Below are positions 8,296 to 16,866 of a DNA stretch of 64,000 bases, piece by piece. The position numbers and the translations under genes are program-made. The stretch's first letter is position 1. The number at the start of each line of letters is the position of its first letter. Source of the stretch: a virus; the IMG/VR virus record IMGVR_UViG_3300035180_001847, positions 41,456 through 105,455 of that record; one strand, given 5' to 3'. The notes under the pieces are model-generated. The model was not told where the DNA came from and searched no databases. It was given only the letters and a program-made list of their open reading frames with translations.

Positions 8296-8500
8296 AATAT
8301 TGGTAGTGAGAGAAAGTTTCATCTTAGCTTACGAATAATTGCGCGTATAGCTGTATGATGGATGCCCACTTATCAGGGTATGACACCTCCTAACGCATGG
8401 GTTGAGGCCATATAGATGGTTCTTATAAAACAAGATAAGTACCAATGCTTTGAAAACATAATCGTTTTTTAAAATGCCCTATAAAAATTAGGGAATAAAC
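8296..8500 (+). ncRNA. Candidate structured small RNA
   Basis: There is no reading frame of note here, yet a perfect promoter points into it. Seven bases at 8299-8305 (ATTGGTA) pair with 8440-8446 (TACCAAT). Inside that, CTTAGCTT near 8333-8340 pairs with AAGATAAG at 8432-8439 with one mismatch. The interior holds CCCA/TGGG and CCTC/GAGG alternatives, and the heptamer ACCTCCT at 8385-8391, identical to the anti-Shine-Dalgarno end of 16S rRNA. A CCCTA/TAGGG hairpin lies at 8477-8493. No known family is recognised. It might be only a tRNA leader. Confidence 0.5.
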
Positions 8501-8505
8501 CATAT

Positions 8506-8576
8506 GCGGATTTGGCAGAACGATCATGCACTTGCCTTCCAGGCAATGTAAGAGGGTTTGACTCCCTCAACCCGCT
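8506..8576 (+). tRNA. tRNA-Gly(TCC)
   Basis: Cloverleaf: acceptor GCGGATT with AACCCGC (one mismatch), anticodon loop CTTCCAG giving TCC, T-stem GAGGG/CCCTC with loop TTTGACT. CCA is not encoded. It reads GGA codons, which are favoured in AT-rich genomes. Confidence 0.85.
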
Positions 8577-8686
8577 CTAAATACAAAACATTTTTTAAAT
8601 AAAACCGATTTTTAATGACGGAAATCATTTCATTCAAACGATTTGTCCATAAATAAAAAATTGAAAAATGAATAAGGAAAATATAG

Positions 8687-9037
8687 ATGAATAGTTCTAT
8701 CATAGGCGTTGGTAAAGTTGTGGTTGAGTTTGCTGCTGTAATGGATAAACCAAATATCAATGCTAACATTGTTGGTATAGTTGGAAAAAATTATTCTTTT
8801 AAGGTAATTTTTCAATCTTGTCCAATGTCATTATCTAAAAACAATTCTATAAATGATTTGTGGTTTCAGACGAGTGACCACAGATGGATTCCAATGAAAA
8901 TTGGAAATAAGCAATATTGTTCTTTTATTCCTTATAAAACAATTTTTATAAAAGATATTGGCGAAGAGCCAATTTCCATAATGGATGAAAACAACAATCA
9001 TTATATTTTATATCCAAATGATTTGGTAAAGGAATAA
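8687..9037 (+). CDS. Protein of unknown function
   Basis: The 116-residue protein looks like a single alpha/beta domain with no recognised motif. AAGGAAAATATAG precedes the ATG. It sits 3 nt ahead of the metallophosphoesterase gene, so the two are probably co-translated and may work together. Confidence 0.5.
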   Translation: MNSSIIGVGKVVVEFAAVMDKPNINANIVGIVGKNYSFKVIFQSCPMSLSKNNSINDLWFQTSDHRWIPMKIGNKQYCSFIPYKTIFIKDIGEEPISIMDENNNHYILYPNDLVKE

Positions 9038-9040
9038 TAA

Positions 9041-10339
9041 ATGGATCAAAGTTTATACAATATATGTAAAAGAAAAAGTAACGGCGAAGATTCTAGAACT
9101 TGGGAAGAGATTGCAAAAGAAAATGGTATTTCTTCGGGAAAAGTTTTAAAGGATCGCTGGTCTCGCATTAAAAAATCTGGAAATAAAAATTTCATGGGCA
9201 ATAAAGAATCAAATGTGGAAAAAGAAAGCACCACATTTACGGAAACAGATGATGCAATTCATGTTGTTTGTGATTCAAAAAGAATTAAAACAAAAGAAGA
9301 TGTAATCAATTTTTTTAATATTGATACTAATATTTGGAAAATAAAAGAATTCACCGTAAGAACAAGTGAAGGTTATCGTAAAGATCGCAAGGTTGATTGG
9401 AATGTATCCGATGGAGTTGTTGTAAATGGGGATGTAAAAGATAGTGGAAAAATTCTAATCGTTCCAATGATGCATACTGAGACAAAACTTGTTAGACGTG
9501 AAATGAATGATATTTCTTTCAAAGAAATAGACGAGTTTTTTAAAGAATACAAGCCAGTGAATTATGCGAACAACCCCAAAACCAAGCAATATAAAAATAA
9601 TGGTTTGGTTCTTGAAATTGATTTAGCCGATTTGCATGTTGGAAACGAGTCTTTGACATTTGAACAAGTAAGAGAAAGAATTGCCTATTTGATTCAAGAT
9701 ATAAAAGAGAGAACGTCCAATCTCTTGCTTGAAAAAATAATACTTGTTCAATTGGGTGACATTATGCATTTTGACGGAGTTAACAGGACTACAACTGGTG
9801 GAACTCTTGTGACCTACGGCGACAATTTCAAAGATGCTTGGGATAATGCGGTATCTCTACTTATTTGGGTAATTGAACAATTGTCTCAGATAACTAAGGT
9901 AGAAGTAATAAATATTTATGGTAATCATGATAAATCTAGCTCATATACAATTGCCAAAGCCGTTGAAATTGCTTTTAGTAAAAATAAAAATGTTGTAATT
10001 GATGCGAATCATAATATTAGAAAATATAGAGTTATTGGCAAATCTCTTGTTGCATTTATTCATGGTGATATGCCACCCAAAAATATAAAATCCATTATTC
10101 AGCGTGAGGCGCGAAAAGAATTTGGAAATACAGAATACGCGGAAATACATTTGGGGCATTTGCATCATGAACATAGCGTTGAGGCTGATGGGGTCATAAT
10201 GAGGTATTTACCAAGCATTACTGTTCCCGATGATTGGCATGAGGCTAACGGTTTCACTGGTGCAAAACAGGGAACAATGTCATTTTTATGGCATCCTGAA
10301 AAGGGATTAATTGAAACTTGGTTTACGGGGGTTCAATAA
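9041..10339 (+). CDS. Calcineurin-like metallophosphoesterase with N-terminal HTH
   Basis: The 432-residue protein has an N-terminal helix-turn-helix-like region (TWEEIAKENGISSGKV, about 22-37). The C-terminal half has the full metallophosphoesterase set: DLHVG (about 197), GDIMHFD (about 239), GNHD (about 294), HGD (about 341) and GHLHHEH (about 372). These residues bind two metal ions and hydrolyse phosphodiesters or phosphomonoesters. Related phage proteins are often called SbcD-like nucleases or phosphatases. The substrate cannot be told. It is the last gene before a structured RNA with a terminator. Confidence 0.8.
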   Translation: MDQSLYNICKRKSNGEDSRTWEEIAKENGISSGKVLKDRWSRIKKSGNKNFMGNKESNVEKESTTFTETDDAIHVVCDSKRIKTKEDVINFFNIDTNIWKIKEFTVRTSEGYRKDRKVDWNVSDGVVVNGDVKDSGKILIVPMMHTETKLVRREMNDISFKEIDEFFKEYKPVNYANNPKTKQYKNNGLVLEIDLADLHVGNESLTFEQVRERIAYLIQDIKERTSNLLLEKIILVQLGDIMHFDGVNRTTTGGTLVTYGDNFKDAWDNAVSLLIWVIEQLSQITKVEVINIYGNHDKSSSYTIAKAVEIAFSKNKNVVIDANHNIRKYRVIGKSLVAFIHGDMPPKNIKSIIQREARKEFGNTEYAEIHLGHLHHEHSVEADGVIMRYLPSITVPDDWHEANGFTGAKQGTMSFLWHPEKGLIETWFTGVQ

Positions 10340-10352
10340 AATAAATTTTTTT

Positions 10353-10458
10353 AACTGACCTGAACATCTAATTATACAACTGGTGACGATGACTGCTATT
10401 CGGCTGTAACGGTATGTGGGCTTGAGTAACCCTAAGTTGTATATGTGGTCAGTTTTTT
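10353..10458 (+). ncRNA. Candidate structured RNA ending in an intrinsic terminator
   Basis: Outer helix AACTGACC 10353-10360 pairs with GGTCAGTT 10447-10454 and runs into six T (10453-10458). A second helix TATACAAC 10373-10380 pairs with GTTGTATA 10436-10443. The enclosed 55 nt hold a GGG/CCC hairpin (10418-10432) and a further stem-loop. This is far more elaborate than a plain terminator and may be a riboswitch-like or small regulatory RNA, or the processed 3' end of the preceding mRNA. No known class is recognised. Confidence 0.5.
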
Positions 10459-10532
10459 ATTTAAGGGGGAGGGGGAATTTATTATTATGCATACACCCTA
10501 TAAAAAATATTTTCAATAAATAATTGAAAGAG

Positions 10533-10538
10533 TATAAT
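10533..10538 (+). promoter_or_regulatory. -10 element candidate ahead of tRNA-Thr
   Basis: A TATAAT lies 42 nt upstream of tRNA-Thr without a good -35. It sits between two copies of ATTGAAAG (10523-10530 and 10548-10555), and TTTCAAT/ATTGAAA forms a hairpin just before it. This could be an activator- or repressor-controlled promoter. Confidence 0.35.
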
Positions 10539-10579
10539 TTATATTATATTGAAAGTATGGGTATTTTAAATAAATAAAT

Positions 10580-10653
10580 GCTTTCATAGTTTAATTAGCA
10601 AAGCCATCCTTTGTAACGATGAGTTGGTGGTGCAATTCCACCTGAAAGCTCCA
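10580..10653 (+). tRNA. tRNA-Thr(TGT)
   Basis: Acceptor GCTTTCA pairs with TGAAAGC. The anticodon loop TTTGTAA gives TGT. The T-stem is GGTGG/CCACC. The discriminator base T is followed by an encoded CCA (10651-10653), the only one among the six tRNAs in the window. It reads ACA. Confidence 0.85.
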
Positions 10654-10660
10654 TGATTCA

Positions 10661-10686
10661 AAGACACCTTGCAAGGTGTCTTTTTT
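10661..10686 (+). terminator. Rho-independent terminator after tRNA-Thr
   Basis: A perfect self-complementary stem, AAGACACCTTG then CAAGGTGTCTT (10661-10682), is followed by a T-tract to 10686. It separates the tRNA from the late virion genes. Confidence 0.85.
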
Positions 10687-10828
10687 AATTTAAGGCTATG
10701 GAATATGAATAACAATAATAAAAAATTTTGTATTCATACTTGTTAAATAGCATGTTCCAATTCTATTGATGAACAGAAATAAACTTGTCTAATGGGGCAT
10801 ATATAACAATTGTAATTTAAGTAAAAAA

Positions 10829-10904
<76 letters not shown>

Positions 10905-10948
10905 AAATTAAGATGGTTACTCTTTTCGATAAAGAGGAGGAAAAGAAA

Positions 10949-11950
10949 ATGGGTAAAATAAGGTCTCGCAGATTGAATCAACAAGAACAAGACGAAATCA
11001 TATATTGTCGAAAATGTACTTTACAAAAACCGCCTTCTGAATTTTATGATAGTCCAGATAAATTACTGGATACGAATGGTAAATTGAGCGTGTGTAAATC
11101 TTGCGTTAATGATATTTTCAATGGATTTATGATTTCAACAAATTCTTCTCTATCCGAATCTATAAATAAAACATGCAAGATACTCAATATTTATTATTCT
11201 TCTAAATCTGTGGAATCATTGAAAGCCCACATTGAAACTTTGGGTGATAAAGCACTAGAAAAAAATTTATTTGGAATGTATAAAATTCATTTGGCAAGAT
11301 TTTTAAGTTTAAATCAAGGTATCAATGGAACGTATGAGTTTGATGGCTCTTATGTTCGGCCAAGTGATGAAGATGCGTTGGTAAATGAAAATTCCGAATA
11401 TAAAAAAGAGTTATATAATTTTTGGGGTACTGGTTTGGAATGGGAAGATTATCAATTTCTTGAAAATGAATTGGCACAATGGAAAACCACCCATAAGCAT
11501 GATACTCGTTCAGAATTAATTTTCTTGAGAGAAATAGCCTTTATTTTATTGGATATAAAAAAGGCAAGGGAAAGTGGTCAATCTACTTCGACATTGATGA
11601 AACAATTTCAAGAAACTGTGAAAACCGCTGGACTTGATCCTGCAAACGCATCCGCAATTACGGGGGCGCAAGAGACATTTGGTAATTGGATAAAAGAAAT
11701 TGAAACTAAAACTCCTGCTGAATGGTATGAGAATGATAAATTATTTAAAGATGTTGATAATTTATCTAAATATTGGGAAAATTATGTTACTCGTCCTTTA
11801 AAAAATTTTATTACGGGTTCAAGAGATTTCAATATTTCTGAGGCATCTGAAGAAGGCGAAGATTCTCCCGAATTAGATTTATCATCTGCATCATCAGATG
11901 GTGATTATGGAATAGATATTATCGGAGATTCAAATGACGGCGATAACTAA
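10949..11950 (+). CDS. Terminase small subunit (putative)
   Basis: The start at 10949 follows GAGGAGG (10934-10940); an upstream in-frame ATG at 10913 has no such site. The 333-residue product has an N-terminal zinc-binding module (CRKC at about 20-23 and CKSC at about 51-54), a helical middle and an acidic Ser-rich tail. It is assigned by position: it overlaps the start of the large terminase by 17 nt, as small subunits usually do. The small subunit recognises phage DNA for packaging. The zinc module is not typical of well-studied small terminases, so the sequence-level evidence is weak. Confidence 0.6.
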   Translation: MGKIRSRRLNQQEQDEIIYCRKCTLQKPPSEFYDSPDKLLDTNGKLSVCKSCVNDIFNGFMISTNSSLSESINKTCKILNIYYSSKSVESLKAHIETLGDKALEKNLFGMYKIHLARFLSLNQGINGTYEFDGSYVRPSDEDALVNENSEYKKELYNFWGTGLEWEDYQFLENELAQWKTTHKHDTRSELIFLREIAFILLDIKKARESGQSTSTLMKQFQETVKTAGLDPANASAITGAQETFGNWIKEIETKTPAEWYENDKLFKDVDNLSKYWENYVTRPLKNFITGSRDFNISEASEEGEDSPELDLSSASSDGDYGIDIIGDSNDGDN

Positions 11951-13192
11951 TTTCAGAAATAAGCGGGAAATAAATAAATCTAAATCAAGACAAAATAACT
12001 TGTTTTTAGCTCCAAAGAAAATGACGAGAGCAGAAGATATAATTGGTTCAAGAAGAGACAGATTAATTGATTGGATAACTTTTTACAGAAGAAATATGCA
12101 CAGATTCGTGCAACATTATTTAGGAATAAAACTGCATCCATATCAGATTATATGGATTTATATGATGTCCATTTCGGATTCTTTTGTGGCAATATGCAGT
12201 CGCGCAGCAGCTAAAACTTGGTTATTGGGGGTTTTTAGTGTTGCAAAAGCCATATTGTATCCAGGTTCTGAAATTGTGGTTGTAGCTTTAACAAAAGAAC
12301 AGGCTGGGAAGATTATTACCGAAAAAATAAAACCGCTTGCGAATCGCTATCCTATGGTTGCAAGAGAAATATCTGAAATTAGAACGAGTTTAAATTTATA
12401 TGAATGTCAATTTCATAATGGGAGTGTGATTAGAGTTGTTCCAAGCAGAGATTCGGCTCGTGGTGGAAGGGCATCCATGCTTATCATGGAAGAGTTTAGA
12501 TTGATTTCAAAAGATATTTTGGATTCCGTTATTCGACCTTATTTAGTTGTTAGGCAAGCACCCTATTTAAAAATAGATAAATATAGTCATTTAATTGAAG
12601 AACCAAGAGAAGTATTTATTTCTTCTGCTTATCATAAATCAGAATGGTGGTACAAAGAAAGTTTATCAACGATAAAAGCGATGTTGAAAGGCGATAACGC
12701 TAATTTTTTTGCAACCGATTTAATGGTGGCCATTAAGCATGGTATAAAAACCGTGAAGCAAATTAAACGTGAAAAAACCAAAATGGATGAAGTTACCTAT
12801 CAAGAAGAATATTTGAATATTCCATTTGGTGAAAGCGGAGATTCGTATTATAAATTAGGTATGTTTACGAAACTTAGGGATTTAAAAAAGGGTTTTTATC
12901 CGCAAAAGGCTGATACATATAACGCTAAAAAAAATCCTTATGCTATTTTAAAAATTGATGATGAAATTAGATTAGTGTCGGTGGATGTTGCAACTCGCGC
13001 CGGAAAAACAAATGACTTAACGATTATAAGTTGCATTAGACTTTTACCAACATCTCATGGTTATCATAGAGAAGTTTGTTATATTGAAAGTTTTTCTGGA
13101 AAAAATACAATTGAGCAAGGTTTACGAATCAAACAAATTTTCTATGATTTTGAAGGGGATAATATCGTACTCGATATTCAAAATGCAGGGAT
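11934..13192 (+). CDS. terL: Terminase large subunit, exon 1 (ATPase and start of nuclease)
   Basis: Exon 1 encodes 419 residues and two bases of the next codon. It has the ATPase motor with Walker A variant SRAAAKT (about 88-95), Walker B LIMEEF (about 183-188) and coupling motif ISSA. The nuclease domain starts with VDVA (about 350) and the second acidic strand IVLDIQNAG. Without splicing the frame would run 18 codons into the intron and stop at 13247. The ATG at 11934 follows GGAG and overlaps the small-subunit gene. Joined to 13532-14087 the protein is 604 residues, a normal TerL length. Confidence 0.9.
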
Positions 13193-13531
13193 GAAAATAG
13201 TTGTCCTCCCCATTAGTGATTTTGGGGTAATTAATTTGCGGAATTAAGCGGGAAGCCTGAAATGGTAATCCGAACCGAAGATTGAATTTAAAATTTCAAT
13301 CAGGGGCAGAGCATAGTCTTGAAACTATCATTATATTGAAAATATTATTACGATAGATATATAATAGACCAAGAGGCCGCAATATCTTTTTGAGAAAATG
13401 GTATTTGTGGTGAAAAATGATGATTCCAATTAATCATTAAAATTTCTTAAAAAGATAAAAAGATATGCCGAACTAATAGGAAACGAACTATTAGAACATG
13501 CTGATAAAAAACAGTGTGGATAACAAATTTG
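13193..13531 (+). ncRNA. Group I intron in the terminase gene, without ORF
   Basis: The 339-nt insert splits TerL inside its nuclease domain. Boundaries fit group I rules: the upstream exon ends in T (13192) and the intron ends in G (13531). Exon bases GGGAT pair with GTCCT at 13203-13207 to form P1 with the U.G wobble at the splice site. ATAG upstream of this can pair with CTAT of exon 2 (P10). Core-like segments AAGCGGGAAGCC, GGTAATCCGAACCGAAG and GGGGCAGAGCATAGTC follow. Splicing gives ...NAG-I-SILDQLG..., restoring a usual TerL sequence. There is no homing endonuclease, so it is a minimal, possibly immobile intron. Confidence 0.85.
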
Positions 13532-14087
13532 TTCTATTTTAGACCAGTTGGGCGTTGTCACAAAAGACGATGAGCGCGGAATTGAATATCCTGCTATGAC
13601 GGTTATGCAACATGAATCGATTGAAGAAAAAGTTTATCTTGAATTAGTGGCAAGAACGCTTGGCGCAAATGCCCTTCCAATTATTTATCCTATATCCGCC
13701 ACTGGAAATCTTAATAGCAATATTGCTGTTGATTTTAGAGATAAATTGAAGAAAAAAATGTTTTCTTTTCTTTTGGATGAGACTGCTGCTGAAGATTTTT
13801 TGTTGAAACATAATAAAGAAGTCATGGTTGCAAATGATGAACTTGCTTTAAAGGCTTTTTTTATGAATCCTTATATTCAAACAACATTGCTCATCAATGA
13901 ATGTATAAATTTATCGATGAGTATTATTTCAGGTAATATCAAATTAAAAGAACGATCTGGTGGTCGTAAAGATAGATATACATCCGTGAGTTATGCAAAT
14001 TATTTTGCTAGTTTTTTGGATAAGGATATAATGAGAGAAGAAGGCAATCATGATGATGATTTATTGAATAGCGTCGTGGTTTTATAG
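13532..14087 (+). CDS. terL: Terminase large subunit, exon 2 (C-terminal nuclease part)
   Basis: The segment begins in frame only after intron removal and encodes SILDQLGVVTKDDERG and the rest of the RNase H-like nuclease. A final acidic motif (HDDDLLNSVV) near the C-terminus supplies a metal-binding residue. The nuclease cuts concatemeric DNA at the start and end of packaging. An unspliced internal start at TTG 13548 is possible but has no ribosome binding site, so it should be treated as an exon. Confidence 0.88.
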
Positions 14088-14141
14088 TGAATATGATAAT
14101 AAATATAATAAAATTTAGTTGAAGGAGGTAAAATACTAAAT

Positions 14142-15746
14142 ATGGCTAGAACAAAAAAGGCTTCATCTCCTTCTAAGAAAGATGAAAAAAATGATGATGG
14201 GTTAATTTCGGCTGAAGATGTGTGGGATGTTTTGAAATTTGCGTCGAATTTATATGGTGGTGTGATTCCTCAATATGGAATTTCCGGTGTTTATAATCCA
14301 ATGTTGACGAATGACATTATGAAAAATATGACGCTTCATCCACAGGCTGTAACATCCGATCAGGTTGACAAGGCTTTAGCAGACCCGAAGAACAATGAGC
14401 AAAATTTAATTGGATACAGCGAATTCTTCGAGTTGTCAAATATGCTTTATAAGCGGATTTTATATTATTTATCTGGCATGTTATCATTTGATTTGACATA
14501 TGTTTGTATAAATGCAGAACCAGATGATTATAAGACAACAAGATATAAAGGTGATTTACAAATAGTTCAAGATTTTCTTGATAAATTTGATGTAAAAAAA
14601 GAATTTAAAACCATTCTTCGTCAAATGCTCAGACAAGAGGCCTATTTTGGAATTCTGCGTGATGATGGAGAAAAATACGTCATGCAAGAAATTGATGAGA
14701 GCTACTGTTTAATTACGGGAAGATTTGATTACGGGCTTTTGTTTGATTATAATGCCATTCAAATGCTCAATCCTGGTTTTGACATCGATTTTTATCCAGA
14801 AATTTTCAAGACATTTTATGATAAAATTTTTAGAGATGGAAATAGCGCAAATTTATATAATCCCGCTGCATCTGTTATGAATAGAGATAAAAATTGGGTG
14901 TACTGGATACAGACGAGTCCCGAACAAGGGTTTGCTTGTTTTAAATTCAATGAAGAAATTGGTACTAGAGTTCCTTTCTTTGCGCCTCTGTTTCCAGATG
15001 TGGTCAATGGAAATCTTATCCGCAAACTTCAAACAAATTCTTATATAAGTGAAGCAAGTAAAATACTTGTTGGAAAGATTCCAATGATAAATAATCCTAA
15101 GGGTGCTGGTGTACGCGATAGTTTGGCTATCTCTCCAGAACTACTTGGCAAGTTCTTGGCATTATTGAAAGCGGGATTGGCAGAAACAGTTCGCGTCGCT
15201 GGAAGTCCGCTGGAGAATATGCAAGGAGTAGAATTTACAAGCAGGGATTATTACCAGCAATATTTAAAAACAACTGGTTCTGCATCTGGAATAGATTCGA
15301 GATTGATTTTTACCATAGATAAGCCTACTCAAATGGAATCGCAGCTTAGTACAAATGTTGATGAGTATTTAATTGGACACGTTTATAATTATTTCAATGA
15401 CTTTCTTAATTATCATATAAATAAAAGAACTAAAAAATATAAATTTAGATTCTTTTTTGAAGGTACGAATTTATTTACAAATCGGGCGGAAAGATTGGAT
15501 ACTCAATTGAAATTGATGCCCTTTGGAATAGTTAATTATCAAAAAATAGCTTCTGCCATTGGTCAATTACCCCATCATTTCCTGAAGCAGTTGCAGGAAA
15601 CAAGGGCGATTGGATTTGTGGATATGTTGACACCAATTCAAACTTCTGCCACATTGAGCAGTAATTATGGCGGTGCGCCTAAAAAATCGGCTGGTGATTT
15701 ATCGGATTCTGGGGCGCAAGCAAGAGATGATTCTGGGAATTATTAA
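14142..15746 (+). CDS. Portal protein
   Basis: The 534-residue protein follows the terminase and precedes the protease, the standard place for the portal, which forms the dodecameric DNA entry ring. Its size and mixed alpha/beta pattern, with a Gln/Ser/Gly-rich C-terminal tail (ASGIDSRLIF... then KKSAGDLSDSGAQ), fit. The ribosome binding site GAAGGAGG is strong. I see no diagnostic short motif, so the call rests on position and length. Confidence 0.8.
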   Translation: MARTKKASSPSKKDEKNDDGLISAEDVWDVLKFASNLYGGVIPQYGISGVYNPMLTNDIMKNMTLHPQAVTSDQVDKALADPKNNEQNLIGYSEFFELSNMLYKRILYYLSGMLSFDLTYVCINAEPDDYKTTRYKGDLQIVQDFLDKFDVKKEFKTILRQMLRQEAYFGILRDDGEKYVMQEIDESYCLITGRFDYGLLFDYNAIQMLNPGFDIDFYPEIFKTFYDKIFRDGNSANLYNPAASVMNRDKNWVYWIQTSPEQGFACFKFNEEIGTRVPFFAPLFPDVVNGNLIRKLQTNSYISEASKILVGKIPMINNPKGAGVRDSLAISPELLGKFLALLKAGLAETVRVAGSPLENMQGVEFTSRDYYQQYLKTTGSASGIDSRLIFTIDKPTQMESQLSTNVDEYLIGHVYNYFNDFLNYHINKRTKKYKFRFFFEGTNLFTNRAERLDTQLKLMPFGIVNYQKIASAIGQLPHHFLKQLQETRAIGFVDMLTPIQTSATLSSNYGGAPKKSAGDLSDSGAQARDDSGNY

Positions 15747-15941
15747 AACTTATTTTCAACAAAATAAAAGTTTTCTTGTGAGACTGTCTTGAATTGTTTC
15801 ATAAATTTTATAAAATAAATTTATCGGATAATATTTATGTTAGCCTCTTCATAAGGAAATTGTTTTTAGAATAAAAATAGTTCAAAAAATAGTGGTTCTT
15901 TTTTTGAAAATATTGAAATATTTAAGATAAGGAGGTGAATC
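15747..15941. other. Intergenic region with AT-rich hairpins
   Basis: Three hairpins are seen: one joined to the portal stop (AAAACTT with AAGTTTT), ATAAATTT/AAATTTAT near 15802-15825, and TTCAAAAAA/TTTTTTGAA near 15882-15909. The last could end some transcripts before the next gene. No reading frame is present. Confidence 0.4.
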
Positions 15942-16466
15942 ATGTCCTATAACGGTTCAAGACCCTTGATTTCAGATGATGTCAATAACAAGTTGAATTT
16001 GATAGTTCAAAAATTATTCATAGGCAATAGAATAATGGATAGGGGTATGAGTGTCATAGGTGTTAAATATCTGATGAATCATACTGTTGATATTATACAT
16101 CCTCTTATAGCTCATCGATACCCATTAATGGCAGATTTGATTTCTGGTTATCAAGAAGCAAGAAATTGTTTGACTGTTTATGGTGATGTACCAACGGATG
16201 ATACAGAATACAATTCTGTCCCAGAATTTTTTGACAGAATGGTTGAATATCAAATTGATTTGGAGAATTTGGTTTATCAGGTTTGTGAATTCGCTCAAGA
16301 AGAAAATGATTATATGACCAAAGTGTTTCTTGATAAATTTATGCTCGATTTAATTCCGTTGACTAAACAATTATTGTTGTTATCTGATAAGGCAAATATG
16401 TATTCTGATAAATGTGAAGATTTTGATGCAAGAATAGAACAATTTATAATATTGGAATCTTTATAA
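15942..16466 (+). CDS. Helical virion-region protein, ferritin-like candidate
   Basis: The 174-residue product is almost all helical, with long amphipathic stretches and a conserved-looking segment (EFAQEENDYMTKVFLDKF) that resembles a helix of ferritin-like four-helix bundles. It begins after a consensus AAGGAGGTGA. Its place between portal and protease suggests a head assembly or cargo role. The ferritin-like idea rests on pattern only. Confidence 0.45.
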   Translation: MSYNGSRPLISDDVNNKLNLIVQKLFIGNRIMDRGMSVIGVKYLMNHTVDIIHPLIAHRYPLMADLISGYQEARNCLTVYGDVPTDDTEYNSVPEFFDRMVEYQIDLENLVYQVCEFAQEENDYMTKVFLDKFMLDLIPLTKQLLLLSDKANMYSDKCEDFDARIEQFIILESL

Positions 16467-16630
16467 ATCTTGATTGAGTTCAAATGAGGGAATGCACCAG
16501 ATTAATTACTAGATTGATAAGACAATCAAAAATATTTTTCTATCTGTCTTGTTTATGTTTGGAGTGTTTTTTGATTTATTATTGTAAAGTTTGTTTTAAG
16601 TAAAGAGATAAAAACAAGGAGATAAACATT
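16467..16630. other. Short intergenic region
   Basis: An AAGACA/TGTCTT pair (about 16518-16550) may form a loose hairpin. The sequence is T-rich on the plus strand. Nothing else is seen. Confidence 0.3.
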
Positions 16631-16852
16631 ATGTTGATAAAAAACGCAGATGAAATGGCGGAAACATTTTCTTGCGGTCAATTGCTGGGGAAGTGGCTTC
16701 ACCATGACATGAATATTCCAGTATTGTCAATAGAAGAACCAAGAGATTATGAAACGGAAACAAGATATATTTTTTCAAACACAGACCTTTTAAAAGAAGC
16801 TCTAAATAAAAAGCCTTTTTGGATAAAATTGGCAAATATTTTTGTAAACTAA
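16631..16852 (+). CDS. Small protein before protease-scaffold
   Basis: A 73-residue product (MLIKNADEMAETFSCGQ) with a good AAGGAG site 8-10 nt before the ATG. It ends only 14 nt before the protease-scaffold start, so the two are likely translated together. The function is unknown; a small head-assembly factor is possible. Confidence 0.5.
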   Translation: MLIKNADEMAETFSCGQLLGKWLHHDMNIPVLSIEEPRDYETETRYIFSNTDLLKEALNKKPFWIKLANIFVN

Positions 16853-16866
16853 GGAGGTGAATATAA

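Noticed and set aside
8296-8500. 6S RNA, tmRNA or RNase P RNA identity for the small RNA
   Set aside because: The conserved sequence blocks of these RNAs were looked for by eye and not found; only long-range pairing is seen.
10353-10458. Hammerhead or other known small ribozyme
   Set aside because: No CTGATGA/GAAA core or other ribozyme signature is present.
13548-14087. Separate gene starting at TTG 13548
   Set aside because: The frame is the C-terminal nuclease part of TerL, and exact group I intron borders join it to the upstream exon. No ribosome binding site is present.
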